NCBI GenBank assembly: GCA_012931725.1
Contig: CM022953.1
Span: 55,282,459-55,346,458 of the forward strand
Origin: Litsea cubeba
Taxonomy: Eukaryota > Streptophyta > Magnoliopsida > Laurales > Lauraceae
Direction: 5' to 3'
Length of the DNA: 64,000 nucleotides
The position numbers were made by a program, and so were the translations under genes. Of the stretch, positions 1 to 10,652 are shown one piece after another. The notes under the pieces are model-generated. The model had not been told where the DNA came from, did no database searches, and saw only the letters and a list, made by a program, of their open reading frames with translations. Every line of letters starts with the position of its first letter. Position 1 is the first letter of the stretch.

Positions 1-1
1 G

Positions 2-934
2 GGAAAGCAAACGAGGGTTATGTTCAAGTCAAAGGAGCATCATTCCAAGAAACCTCTTGAGCTAGTGCACACTGATCTCTGTGGACCGATGCGAACTCAA
101 AGCACCAATGGAGATAAGTATTTCATGTTATGCATTGATGATTATACTCGTATGACATGGGTATTGTTTCTTAAGCATAAGCATCAAGCACTTGATCGTT
201 TTAAAGTGTTTAAAGCACAGGTTGAAAATCAATTGGAAAAACGTATCAAGATTTTAAGGTCCGATCGTGGAGGCGAGTTTACATCTGAAGAGTTCACTAA
301 ATATTGTGAACATCATGGCATTCAAAGACAGTACTCAGCCCCTAGAACTCCACAGCAAAATGGAGTTGTGGAACGGAAGAATCGCACCGTACAAGAGATG
401 GCTCGTACGATGCTAAGTGAAAGCAAGATGGCTGACAAGTATTGGAAAGAGGCAATTCATACGGCTGTATACATTCAAAACCGATGCTTGATCAGGCCAC
501 ATGAAGACAAAACTCCCTATGAGCTATGGTTTGGAAGAAAAGCAACAGTCAAGCACTTCAAAGTCTTCGGCAGCAAGTGTTACATCAAGCGGCTCGAACA
601 AAATCCGGGCAAATTTGAAGAAAGAGCTGACGAAGGTATATTTCTGGGTTACTCCTCTACTAGCAAGGCATATAGGTGTCTTAACAAAAGAACCAGAAAA
701 ATCATAGAAAGTGCTGATGTGAGAATAGATGAGAATATTGAACCAAAGAATGCAACTCATAATGACAGTCCAGTTTATGAGGACTCGAGTGAGATTGATG
801 ATGAGATGGCTGAATCCAATGATTCTGAGAAATCAAAGGATGACTCAGAAGATACTACATCTAAGAAGCACAGCACTTGGGTAGAGCAACACCCTAAGGA
901 TCAAATCATTGGAGATCCTAAGGCAGGCGTTTAA
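2..934 (+). pseudogene. copia pol, integrase part (5' cut by window)
   Basis: This is the integrase section of the copia polyprotein, which would insert the cDNA into the host genome. The catalytic triad is visible: Asp in HTDLCGP (near 76), Asp in SDRGGEF (near 263) and Glu in VVERKN (near 371). The stretch after the core (YELWFGRKATVKHFKVFGSKCY) is the usual copia post-core segment. The frame is already open at base 2, so the true start is upstream. The frame closes at a TAA at 932-934 and is open again at once in the same frame, so one nonsense codon, probably a C-to-T change in a CAA codon, separates it from the reverse transcriptase. Confidence 0.9.
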
Positions 935-967
935 ACTAAACAAAGTGTAGTTAGCAATTACTCACTT

Positions 968-2515
968 GTGTCCACCATTGAACCCAAGACTGTGGCTGAA
1001 GCCAGTCTCGATGAAAGTTGGTTGAAAGCTATGCATGAGGAGTTGGAGCAAATTGAGAAGAACTCCACATGGGAACTTGTTCCTAGACCTACTGATAAGA
1101 ATGTTATTGGTACCAAATGGGTCTTTCGGAATAAACTGAATGAAGATGGTCAAGTCATTAGAAACAAAGCAAGGTTGGTTTGTAAAGGCTATGCTCAAGT
1201 TGAAGGCATAGATTTTGAAGAGACCTTTGCACCGGTGGCTCGTCTGGAAGCTATTCGTATGTTTCTTGCATTGGCAGCATACAAAACCTTCAAGGTATTT
1301 CAGATGGACGTAAAGTCAGCCTTCTTGAATGGTTTACTTGAAGAAGAGGTCTACATTGAGCAACCTGATGGTTTTCTCATCAGCAAAAATTCAGATCTAG
1401 TGTGCAAGTTGAAAAAGGCTCTTTATGGACTGAAACAAGCGCCAAGGGCATGGTATGCAAGGCTGGATCTCTATCTCCGCAAGATCGGTTTTGGAAAAGG
1501 AATGGTTGATAGCAATCTGTATGTCAAAACTGAGTTAAGCAAACAGCTAGTTGTCATTGTTTATGTTGATGACATAATCTTTGGTGGCAATGATGAGGAG
1601 ATGTGCAGGAATTTTGGTGAAGAGATGAAGCAAGAATTTGAAATGTCGATGCTTGGAGAACTAAAGTTCTTTCTTGGTTTACAAGTGCAGCAGCTGAAAC
1701 ATGGCATCTTCATATCACAAATGAAGTACATTAAGGAAATGCTGAAACGGTTCAATATGGAAGACAGCAAGCCAGTGAGCACACCAATGTCAACGAACAC
1801 GAAGCTTAGCAAAGATGATAAGGCCTCGTCCGTTGATCATACCACCTATCGCTCTATGATAGGAAGCTTGCTCTACTTAACTGCTACAAGACCAGATCTT
1901 CTACAAGCAGTATGTATGGTTGCACGTTTTCAAGCAGCACCAACTGAAACGCACCTTACAGCAGTGAAAAGAATCTTTCGATATCTGAAAGGTACTATGG
2001 AGCTTGGTATCTGGTATCCCAAAGGAAAATCCTTCACTCTTGTTGCATATTCTGATGCCGATTGGGCTGGATGCGTAGATGATCGCAAGAGTACTAGCGG
2101 CGGCGCATTTTATCTTGGAGAAAGATTAGTTGCTTGGCATAGTAAGAAGCAAGACTCAGTATCCCTTTCGACAGCGGAAGCGGAATATATTGCAGCGGCA
2201 ACTTGTTGTACGCAAGTGTTATGGATGCGGCAAATGCTCTCTGATCTAGGAGTTCCTACAACGTATCCTACGCCGATCCTATGTGACAACACGAGTGCAA
2301 TTCATATATCTAAGAATCCTGTTCAACACTCTCGAACAAAGCATGTAGCAATTCGTTATCATTTTCTTAAAGATAAAGTTCCTGATGGAGAGGTCAAGTT
2401 GGAATATGTTCCAACAACTGAGCAAGTGGCTGATATTTTCACGAAACCTCTGCCAAAGGAAGTCTTCGAGTATCTCCGGAAAAAGTTAGGAGTTACTCAC
2501 TCTCCTAAACCGTAG
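968..2515 (+). pseudogene. copia pol, reverse transcriptase and RNase H part
   Basis: This segment copies the element RNA into DNA. It is in the same frame as the integrase part and is separated from it only by the TAA at 932-934. It has no start codon of its own and should be read as part of one interrupted polyprotein. Recognisable blocks are [12 protein letters not shown] and [11 protein letters not shown] at the start of the domain, [11 protein letters not shown], the active-site YVDD at 1562-1573, and [10 protein letters not shown] in the connection. The RNase H part follows, with [17 protein letters not shown] and ILCDNTSAI. The C-terminus ([10 protein letters not shown]) is typical. 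Apart from the upstream stop the frame is intact, suggesting a fairly young copy. Confidence 0.92.
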
Positions 2516-2789
2516 GAGTTGTGCTTGAAAGGGGGAGCAATGCATTCATTGAATATCCTATTCGCTCCTCGGTTTGGTCCCTTTGGACTTGTTGTCAAAG
2601 GGGGAGAGATGTTATGCTATGATAGCAAGGAGAGATGTTATGCTATGAAAGCTAGGGGAGATTGTTGACAGTGCATGGTTGTTATTTCAGAATTTCAGAA
2701 TTGGTTCCAAGTGAGTGTTGAAAAGAACTTGGAAGAGCTGCAAGCTGGAGTTGAAAGTGTTGAAGTTCCAATAGTGTTGCCAACAATTC

Positions 2790-2802
2790 CAAAGGGGGAG
2801 AT
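2790..2802 (+). promoter_or_regulatory. polypurine tract of copia element
   Basis: The purine run AAAGGGGGAGAT lies directly before the TGTTGG that opens the 3' LTR. It is the expected plus-strand primer. Two similar AAAGGGGGAG runs occur earlier (about 2527 and 2597), so this family seems to carry repeated PPT-like sequences downstream of pol. Confidence 0.85.
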
Positions 2803-2995
2803 TGTTGGAATTTGAGATGACTTGAGAAGTCTTTTGATGAATTGAAGAATTAGTATCTCAAGTATTGTTCTTGAGTTGGAATTATTGTCAACACATTGTC
2901 ACAAACGAGATGTTAAAAGGCTGGTGTTGATAGAGCTGAAAAGAAGAATCAGAGTTCAAACAGTCAGGAATTCAGAATTCCTGAAGCAGAGTCTT

Positions 2996-3193
2996 CGGTC
3001 GACCGAGCACCCCATGCGGTCGACCGAGCAAAGAGAAACCTGCAGAAACAGATTCAGGCACCTCTCAGTTATTTTCGTGACACAGTGTGTCTTCGGTCGA
3101 CCGGGACCCCAGGATGTCGACCGAGCACGAAAGTTGTCTGATTCTAGACAGTGTATGATGTCGACCGAGCAACACAGGATGTCGACCGAGCAC
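2996..3193 (+). repeat. paired GTCGACCGAGCA motif array in copia LTR
   Basis: Six copies of a GTCGACCGAGCA-like motif (core GTCGACC palindrome) begin at about 2998, 3019, 3096, 3116, 3160 and 3181. They form three pairs with 20- to 21-bp spacing inside each pair. The same three-pair arrangement is retained, with substitutions, in the solo LTR at 47132-48319. The motifs lie upstream of the TATA box, i.e. in U3, where enhancer-like elements are expected. Confidence 0.8.
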
Positions 3194-3317
3194 GGGATCA
3201 GAGTTGCGCAGAATCAGAAGTCTTGCACGAAAATTCAGCACTCTTATCTAATTTGTTTGGGACTCTTTCTAAACGAATTGTAGCCTGTTTTGAATACAAT
3301 TAAGGGTTAACATAACC

Positions 3318-3325
3318 TATAAAAA
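3318..3325 (+). promoter_or_regulatory. TATA box of copia LTR
   Basis: CCTATAAAAAGG stands about 500 bp into the LTR, upstream of a purine-rich leader. The equivalent place in the solo LTR (near 47795, minus) is also TATA-like. It is the likely U3 promoter. Confidence 0.65.
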
Positions 3326-3944
3326 GGCATGTATGGGTCGTTCATAAAGATACACCAGAAGAGAGAAAGAACAGAGAAGAGTTTTAGAGAGAAAATTGAG
3401 AGAGTTCTTGAGAGAAAGAAGAAGCTGTTGCTGTGTGCTGTTGTGCTGCATCTTTCTACAGCAAGTGTGGACGAGGATGTGCTCTTGAAGATGGTATTTC
3501 GTCCATAAGATAAGTGTCTCTCTGTTTATGCTTTAATTTCAATTTGTAAGGGATTGAGAGAGAGAGAATTGTAGAGGGGAAGGGCTGTAGACAGAGTTTA
3601 TCTTCTATTCTGTTTTTACATCAAGTTGGTGCTTGGTGTTTGGGGTTTGGTGATCCTATCTGTGGGTGCAGATAAATTGTAAGGGGAGTCGGTGCTTCCT
3701 AGATAGTTGGTGCTATCTGAAACTAAGGGTTGGTGCTCTTTGTCGTTGGTGCGACTAAATATATTCAGACCTGTACCGGATCGGTGTTCGGACGGTTTTG
3801 ATCCGTGGACGTAGCCTTTTGGTGAACCACGTTAAATCTGGTGTCATTGTGTGGTTTGACTTGTTTTGTTGTTGAATTGGACCTGTTTTTAGAAATCACT
3901 GATTCACCCCCTCCCCCCCCTCTCAGTGATCGCGATATCCAACA

Positions 3945-5369
3945 GTATTGACCAAAAGATGCAAGAAACAGATGAAGCAACAAAGGAAATTGAAGAGTTG
4001 GAAATGGTCGACAAGCCAACCGAACATCCGATGGATCTCATTGCAAGCCCACTTCCAAAAAAGCCTATTAGCTCACCAGAAGAAAAGGACATTGCTCAAG
4101 AAGTTGTGAATGATGATCAACTCATTGAAGTTCCCCACGTTGATTTCATCTTCAGGGATAGACTATTAATACTCGGAGATTGTGTGCAGATGGCAGGTAT
4201 TCAAGAATTGAAGGTCAATTCATTCGAGCACGCATCAATACAAAATCCAGTCACCACAAGGAGCAGCGCATCAAGACTCATTTGAATGGAAAGAAAAGAT
4301 CGTATGAAGCCTCCACACCATGCAAAGAAATCGAAAACCAAAAAACAAATCAGTTCATGCATTGGATCTTCGATCCTGGAGGGCATTTACAGAACTCGAG
4401 GTTGAGCTCTCTCCAAGGGAAGAATTGATGCAAGACAGACACTAGTCCCCACGAACCAACCAACCAACGGGCCCAGTCCATCTATCTCGACCAAGATCTT
4501 TAGGCCCAGCCCATATATATTAATGTTCTTATTTTATTTAGAGTCTAGTTTCATGGTTTATCTCTTTTATTTATGATGAGATATTTTAATCTCAACCGTA
4601 GGATTGTTTAGATGGGTGAGATTAGATCAAGGTTTAGTTTTCTCCTATTTAAAGCATTGTAATGCCTCTTTTGAGGTTAGATTAGATGAATGAAAATTTT
4701 CTAAGCGATTTTGGATTTCCCCGATGTGAGGCCAAGATTTTCCTACCCCACCCCTCTCACATCTTCCCCGGCCCGCATCAAGAACAGCCATCCAAATCAA
4801 AATATGACAACAATATTGCCTGCCCCCCCCCCCCCCCCATCTTCCCTTGCCCGCCCCGCACCAAGAATAGCCATCCGAATCAAAATATGACACAATATTG
4901 ATTGCACATGGAATTCGAAGAGCGCCAGATTTCGGGTTGTGACAACTCTCAAAAATACAATTGTATTCGCATCGAGTTGGTACAAGTTGCTGTGAAACCC
5001 TTAACAAGGCTAGGGTTAAATACCTCCGCTCTTGTATATGTCCAGGATAGAAGATATGAAAGCTTTTCTGATAGTCCGGTCGGAATGGTAGAAGTAAGTC
5101 ATCACAACGGTCTGACATTTTTCAACTGTTTTCCAAAAGAAGCCTTGCCATTAGGAATACATACAAAAGGGTCTAATTTGAAAAAAAAAAATTGAAAGCA
5201 TTGCAATGGTATACAAACTGTACTACAAAATCATGAACTCCATTGTTCCTGACATTGCATACTCAAAAGAAATCAAAGGATTAACCATTCGTTACAAATA
5301 TCAAGAATAATGTTCTAATCCCAAAGCCTATAACTTGGGAAGAGGTAATCTATTTGGTTGATTGCATAT
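3945..5369. other. decayed DNA downstream of copia, no recognised gene
   Basis: A short acidic reading frame continues out of the LTR (about 3946-4285) and a second overlaps it to 4428. Neither resembles a family I know. The following stretch (4430-4690), with a TATA-like CCCATATATATT and TTTAAAGC and then a purine/pyrimidine-rich leader, looks like the end of an older LTR element into which the copia element jumped, but I cannot name it. From 4900 to 5369 I see nothing definite. Confidence 0.35.
4745..4902 (+). repeat. tandem duplication of ~80 bp with poly-C
   Basis: Two adjacent copies (about 4745-4820 and 4821-4902) share CATCTTCCC, CCCGCA-CAAGAA-AGCCATCC and AATCAAAATATGACA. The second copy has an expanded run of about 17 C. 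It looks like a simple local duplication. Confidence 0.75.
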
Positions 5370-5842
5370 TAGTTGCTCCCTCCTGTAGGAAGAACAATCC
5401 TAATAAAAATTGTTTGTACTATTCCAAGCTATTGGTCGTCTAGCATTATCTTTGCAAACAAAGTAACTACTAAAATTCATACCCAACTTGCAAAATTCTT
5501 ATGGACAGGGTCGTGCAACAACAAGCACAGAATAAGCCAAATTCTTAGTTCTGCATCACCTATGTTTCCAAACTGATGTCTTCTTCACCTTCTTTGGAGT
5601 TCTTTGCAAAATCCCAGGTCATTATAGGAAGGATTTTAAGACAATATCTCCTAGACCTAGATTTCAAATCCTACAAACTAAAACCAAGAGATTTCTTTCA
5701 ATGGAAGGCACTAGTAAGATGCAATCCAATCCTCAAGAAACACGAAAAATGGTTAGTTGCAGATGATCAAAACATTCGAGTGTTGAAGGATAAATTGGTT
5801 CACGGGTTACTAACTCTTGACCATTTCCCAACAAAAACCTAA
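5370..5842 (+). pseudogene. L1-type LINE fragment, end of reverse transcriptase region
   Basis: The translation at 5373-5540 has the plant LINE signature after the RT domain: a V/AGR-ILIK segment, then IPSYW, then IHTQLAKFLWTG, the equivalent of the usual KI...FLWGG block. After a break at about 5573 a second frame (to 5842) has KWLVADDQNIRVLKDK, the equivalent of the WLVGDG-NI-W-D block that follows in plant LINEs. Stops and frame changes show it is dead. The order of blocks supports one decayed element on the plus strand, possibly continuous with the LINE RNase H piece at 7485-8096. Confidence 0.65.
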
Positions 5843-6811
5843 TTAGAAGATCTCAGACCAAAGAACAAAGACTTTTAAAGATCTAACCATATCAACTACT
5901 AATGAGTTGAACTTGAATCTCCTCAACAAAATCCAGGATCCCCATACAGCCAGTCAAATTACCATGATTGTTTAGGAGGAAGCAATGTCCAATACAGTCG
6001 GCAACTAACAACACATAAGAAGCTCATGACACAAAGTTATATTCGATATGACATCAGTTGGTTATAATAACCATTACTCAACACAGTGAGTCAACAACTC
6101 TGTCTCAACTCAATATGACTCAGCTACTGCTTTTCAACTTTGTTATCTTTAAACTGTGTTTGTAATCATTCAGAAAGGTTAAGTATCAATATTCTGATTC
6201 CCAAACTAATTGCTCACTAATTTTTTTATTGTTCTATAGAAACTTGAATGGTTCTTTTGAAACAAGAAATCAATTTAAAAGAAAGATATTTAAGATGGAA
6301 TCTCCAGTTCTCCATGCATAAACAACTTATTCACCATTCAAAGTTGCCAACAGAGTGCTCATTTACATAAGCTGACTGTATTTCTGACATCTTGATAAAA
6401 GAATATTTGGACTTCTAGTTCCATAAACAGCAGCTGAATTGTGTTTTGGTGCCATATCCTGTTCTGAAGTAGATATGATGTCTTATCTACACAGTACAGT
6501 GCGCAAAGATAGTTGTCCTCACTTCCGGATCAAATTCTCTTTACTACGAGTTGAATCTCAAATACCATGTGGAATTGAGTAAACTTAAAGGAAATTGAAG
6601 AGATTTGACTGGAGTGTGTTCTCTCTTGTTATTATAATTTTTCATGAGGTGCATCTTCTCTCTTGTTTACCTGATGTGCTGTAGGTGTCCTGTATAACTG
6701 GGTTCTTTACCAGCATCAGTCTTATTGCTAGGAGCCCCTCCCTTCTGTTCCTTGCGCATTTAGAGGCTTTGGCCTTCTAAATTTACTGCTAAACCACCCC
6801 CACCCAACAAC

Positions 6812-6848
<37 letters not shown>

Positions 6849-7484
6849 AAGAAGACAGAGAAATTATTGATTACCTATATGAATTGTTTTATTAGTGCAT
6901 ATTCCAAGATATTGGAATGCAGAGGCAGAATCTTAGGCAAAATCATGAGCATCACAAATTATTATTAGAAACTCTCTTAATTTACAATTTGTTTTCCTTT
7001 CTCTTGATGACCTACATGTTTGATAGACCTTCCACTTTTGTACAGCTCTCACATTTCAACAAAGCTCGTAGCTATCTCTATAAAATAAAAAATAAATAAA
7101 AATAAAAATAAAAAAATAAAAAATAAAAAAATAAATTGTTAATGAAAATACCTAATCTCAATTACCAAACAGTATAAACTTAACTGCTACAGTAATATTT
7201 ATTGGCATCCTGAAACCTTTAATTTTCAGTATAATATTCATATGCCTCTTCTTTCCAGGTTAAGAAAAAAGCAGTACATTCATTCAAATCTCAGTAATGG
7301 CCCCTTAATTCTTTTTTTTCTTTTGAATCTGGTATTCAGCCGAACATCGAACATTATGGAACTTGGCTGGCTTGACATCCATTCCTATCCTTCCACTAAT
7401 ACAACTATTCTGAGAGATGTGTTCATATATTTTCATGGAATCCAAACTTACTAGGCATCTGTATTTTGAATGTGGGTTCAACAG
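5843..7484. other. AT-rich spacer, no gene seen
   Basis: No convincing coding region is visible on either strand. It may hold LINE sequence decayed beyond recognition, because it lies between two LINE fragments in the same orientation. It includes a CA microsatellite (6812-6843) and an AAAATA-rich simple repeat (about 7079-7136). Confidence 0.5.
6812..6843 (+). repeat. (CA)n microsatellite
   Basis: An uninterrupted CA dinucleotide run of about 15 repeats. Confidence 0.95.
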
Positions 7485-8096
7485 ATTGATGACTGCGGCA
7501 GCTGGAGGAAAGCCAAAGTCTGACCGGCATAGGTGGGAGTTCTTTGTGATCATGAAGGCAAAACTTTGCTTTATTTTTCTAATCCATTGGAGTTAAAGAT
7601 TTGAATGAAGCACGGATTTTGGCCATCCTAAAAGCTTTGAAGTTGTATGTGTCGTCTTTCCAAGAGCCCCTGATGCTTAAAAGTGACCCGTTGAATGCTT
7701 TTGGATATCTAATTTGGGTAGGAGTCTTTGTGAGTTCCATTACTGTTTCATTGAAATTAAATCACTGTCTTCCTCGATGCAGGTGGTTTTGCTATCACAT
7801 TCTGTGGTTTGCAAATAAAGAGGCTGATTTTTTATTTTTTTTTACTTTATTTTATTTTGGTAAAGATGAGGAGGCTGATTTGTTGGCTAAGGATAGTTTG
7901 GCCTGAAATCTAGTGGCTCTTCTTCTAGTTAGTTCTTACGGTTCCATGTTTTCTGGTCTTGTTGTGATGGAATAGAGCTCTTATATACCTTTATTTTTCT
8001 TTTCTTTGCTTTGCATTGCCTTCCGTTCGGTCTTGTATCTTCCTCTTTTCCTTCAATAAAATTTTACTACCCATAAAATAGAGAAAAAAAAAAAAG
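7485..8096 (+). pseudogene. L1-type LINE 3' end with RNase H and poly-A
   Basis: Broken frames encode the plant LINE RNase H-like domain (RVT_3 type): GVLCDHEGKTLLYFS near 7535-7580, NEARILAILKAL at about 7604, an LKSDPLNA segment in the place of the usual E/K-SDS-NA motif, HILWFANKEAD at about 7798, then ADLLAKDSLA ending at 7906. An insertion or slippage of T-rich DNA (about 7830-7860) splits the last motif. The 3' end has a TC-rich tail, AATAAAATTTT and a final A12 run at about 8084-8095, as in LINE 3' ends. A 42-bp direct repeat flanks this piece (7437-7478 and 8139-8180). Confidence 0.72.
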
Positions 8097-8720
8097 ATCA
8101 TTGATTATCGAGATAAGAATGAGAAAGGTGCGGTGGTTTTGAAACCAAACTTATTGTACATCTGTATTTTAAATGTGGCAAATTTATCTTGGACACAAGA
8201 GAATGATGAGCGAGAGAGAACAAGGCATTTTGCATTTGAATTTTCATTGGTTGCCCATAGAATTTTGCAGCGTAACCTTCCACCTCCATCAAGATAACAC
8301 TGCCACACATACAAGAGTCAGCGTATCTGTGTAAATTTAACCAAAGAAGTTGAATCATTAATGTAAACCAACCTCTATGATTATTTTTAATTCTTTTCGT
8401 TAAATTATTTTTAGTTCTTTTCGTTTTCCCAGTTTATATGCCGATGACCTCATATGTATTTATGTAATGAACAAAACCCATGAGGCATTTAAAAACACTG
8501 GTCAAGTTCAAAACATCAGCATTCACTTACTGAAAATAAATACTGTAGCAATATCCATAAGCAGAATTATTGAAAAGAAATACCATAGCAATATCCATAA
8601 GCAGACTTATTGTTCTAACAAACACGACACAAACACAGAGTCTCACCCAACAGCCACACACACCATGCACGCAGTCACAACAGTATTCACTATTCTCACC
8701 TCTATCGCTGCTCCTCATCC
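8097..8720. other. spacer and likely 3' UTR of metacaspase
   Basis: No gene seen. The right part (about 8450-8720) is the expected 3' untranslated region of the minus-strand metacaspase gene. A short tandem repetition (ATCCATAAGCAGA-TTATTG at about 8555 and 8597) lies in it. I could not fix a poly-A site. Confidence 0.4.
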
Positions 8721-10274
8721 TCAGCAAATAAAAGGAGCACGACTGTGTTGGTCACTGCAGTAGAGGCCAGGGCGCTGCGTGAATCCTTGCTTTTTCAATA
8801 TCTCCCGAGCCTTCAGCACAAGCTCCCGGTTGGTTATAGGACCATCAGTCTCAGCCAGGATGGTCTGTATTGCATTGCTGAGAGCACCATAGGATCTGCT
8901 GGCATTACCACCCGGGGTCGCATCTGCAGAAGTTTGATCAGTCTGGCAGCCACTGACCAGAATTCCCATGTCTGGAAGCGACCTCTTACAAGATCCTGCA
9001 TATGCTTCAGATTTGCTACCCACTTTAGTTTCCAGAGCAGGTTTTGCATACCCCTCGTCGTTCTCCTCCAGCTTAGTTTTGAGGAACTCCTGCGCCAGAC
9101 TCCCAACCATGCCCATGAGTCCACCACTGCTGCCACTGCCTCCACCTCCTCCTCCTTGAAACTTATTCATGAGAACCTTCATGAATTTCTTCACCTTAGG
9201 ACTCGAATCCTCCCCGAAAAGGTCATACAGAGCCGGCCGCAGCTTCCCCACGTCAATATCATCCTTGCCCGTCTTTTGCTTCAAGATCTCAATCAATGTG
9301 GAGAGAGGGAGGGACCGATTCTTCACACGCTTGTCCCCGGTATATCCACTATCAGCCTCCTCCTCACTGCCCTCTCCATGCCCATGACCGTGTCGCCTAT
9401 GTCCACCTGAAGGAATGTGAATTCCTCGGGACTCAAATGCGTCTTGAACAGACTGCTTCAAAAAGCTTTTGAATCCGAATCCGCCCGAATCTGAATCCTG
9501 ATCTCCTTGCCTTGTGCTCTCCCCGATTTGTTCCTTCGCGTCGTCGATGAGGCCACCGCTGTGGCAAGAATCTGACACAATTGTGAACCGGCACTCCGCA
9601 GGTACCATGTCCACAAACTCCCTGATGTCATCATCTGCCCACAACCACACCACCACCACCACCACACAAGGATTTGGTTGTTCATTCAATAAGATCATTC
9701 AACAAAAAACAAAACAAAAAATATGTAGATAATAATTGAGTATCAATCATCAGATTTGAGAGTTTGCTCTGTTTTCTTAACATATGTGGCCTTTTCTTTC
9801 TAGATCGCCCTGATACCATGAACAATTTCAATAAACACTATCTATCAAACACAAACTAAACTTGTCAATTTGTAGAAAAGAAAAGAATTACACAATAAGA
9901 GAACGGGGAATTGGGGGTTACTTATTACCGGTGATGAGATTCATGTCGCAGGGGACGATGCACTCGTCGTAGCCAGTGTCGTCATGTTCTCCGGTCTCGG
10001 CGGGGAGGCGGGTGCCATGGCCGCTGTAGTGGAAGAAGAGGATGTCTCCGGGGCTGGCAGATCGGACGAGACGGGAGAGGGCGTGTCGGATGTTGGCACC
10101 AGTAGGTTGGGTGGAGGATTCATCGGTGTCGATGAGGACAGTGATGTCGTCTTCGGAGAAACCATAGCGATCGATTAGGCATTGATGCATCCTCTTAACG
10201 TCGTTGATGCATCCTTTCAGCTCTGCCTTCGTTCCCCGGTAGTTGCATCCCACCAAAAGTGCTTTCCTCGCCAT
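8721..10274 (-). CDS. MC4-like: type II metacaspase, two exons, intact
   Basis: This encodes a Ca2+-dependent cysteine protease of the caspase fold that cleaves after Arg or Lys and acts in plant cell death and damage signalling. Exon 1 is 10274-9929 and exon 2 is 9634-8721, giving 419 codons plus stop. The start ATG (MARKALLVG) fits the family start. Catalytic His86 lies in HYSGHG and catalytic Cys139 in SDSCHSGG, the positions known for Arabidopsis MC4 (418 residues). There is no N-terminal zinc-finger prodomain, as expected for type II. A basic and His/Gly/Glu-rich linker (about residues 190-222) separates p20 from p10; processing in this family occurs in this region. The p10 part has [14 protein letters not shown] and a Gly-rich loop. 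The protein ends APFIC, as in relatives. I see no stops or frameshifts. MC4 versus its close paralogues cannot be decided here. Confidence 0.96.
9635..9928 (-). other. intron of metacaspase gene (294 bp)
   Basis: On the minus strand the donor is ACCG|GTAATAAG and the acceptor is GGGCAG|ATGATG. The join creates a GAT codon (Asp116) and preserves the family sequence between NLIT and DDIREF. The intron is phase 1. A GTG/GGT-rich run (9645-9668) precedes the acceptor. Confidence 0.93.
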
Positions 10275-10526
10275 CGATCGAGATCTCTCTGTTTCTTTCT
10301 CTCTCTGTTTTTCTCTCACTGCCGGGCAGAAATGGTGAATGTGGTGTTGGCTTGTTGCCTTTTTTATTCGGATATGAGAGTCCGGATCCAAACAGTTTCC
10401 TGTTTGGAGCAATGAGGGGCCATACGTGGAGGAGATTTATTATTTTATTTATTAGAGGAGATAAAGTTGTCAGTTGATTTAACATCCTTTTTCTATCTGT
10501 CACTCGCTTTTTGGTACAAATCTTAG
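10275..10526 (-). promoter_or_regulatory. metacaspase 5' UTR and putative promoter
   Basis: Upstream of the ATG is a purine-rich GAGA-type leader (10276-10320). A TATA-like GAATAAAAAAGG lies at 10369-10358 (minus), about 85-95 bp before the ATG. This assignment rests on position and composition only. Confidence 0.35.
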
Positions 10527-10652
10527 GGAGTTTTTTCCAATAATAGTATTTTTAAATAAATAAATTTTCATACATCCATTTAAAAATAATATCCAGAATA
10601 GCATCACAAGCCTACATGTCATATCCAATTATGAGGCATGTTAATGATGGTA
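10527..10652 (+). repeat. left terminal inverted repeat
   Basis: It begins GGAGTTTTTTCCAATAATAG and ends at GAGGCATGTTAATGATGGTA. Similarity to the right repeat stops beyond both ends. Confidence 0.72.

Larger units (their letters stand above)
1..3944 (+). mobile_element. Ty1/copia LTR retrotransposon, 3' half
   Basis: The window opens inside the pol gene of a copia element. In order it shows integrase, reverse transcriptase and RNase H, a polypurine tract, and a full 3' LTR that begins TGTTGG and ends CCAACA. Integrase preceding reverse transcriptase is the diagnostic copia order. The gag gene, 5' LTR and left target duplication lie outside the window. The five bases after the LTR are GTATT (3945-3949), the expected right copy of the target duplication. 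A solo LTR of the same family lies at 47132-48319. By eye the RNase H region resembles the SIRE/Tork side of copia, but lineage is not settled. Confidence 0.93.
2803..3944 (+). repeat. 3' LTR of copia element (1142 bp)
   Basis: The LTR starts TGTTGGAATTTGAGATGACT and ends GCGATATCCAACA, giving the TG...CA ends with short inverted termini (TGTTGG/CCAACA). It contains a TATA box (3318-3325) and three pairs of a GTCGACCGAGCA-like motif. The solo LTR at 47132-48319 (minus) has the same two ends and internal layout, which confirms the boundaries. Confidence 0.93.

Noticed and set aside
968..2515. Treating the copia reverse transcriptase frame as a separate gene
   Set aside because: It is in the same frame as the integrase part and separated by a single stop, with no start codon of its own.
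3926..4285. 119-codon acidic frame after the copia LTR
   Set aside because: It begins inside the LTR and has no recognisable family. At most it is a remnant of the interrupted host sequence.
8745..9410. 221-codon plus-strand frame opposite metacaspase exon 2
   Set aside because: Shadow of a GC-richer conserved exon; no motif and no family resemblance.
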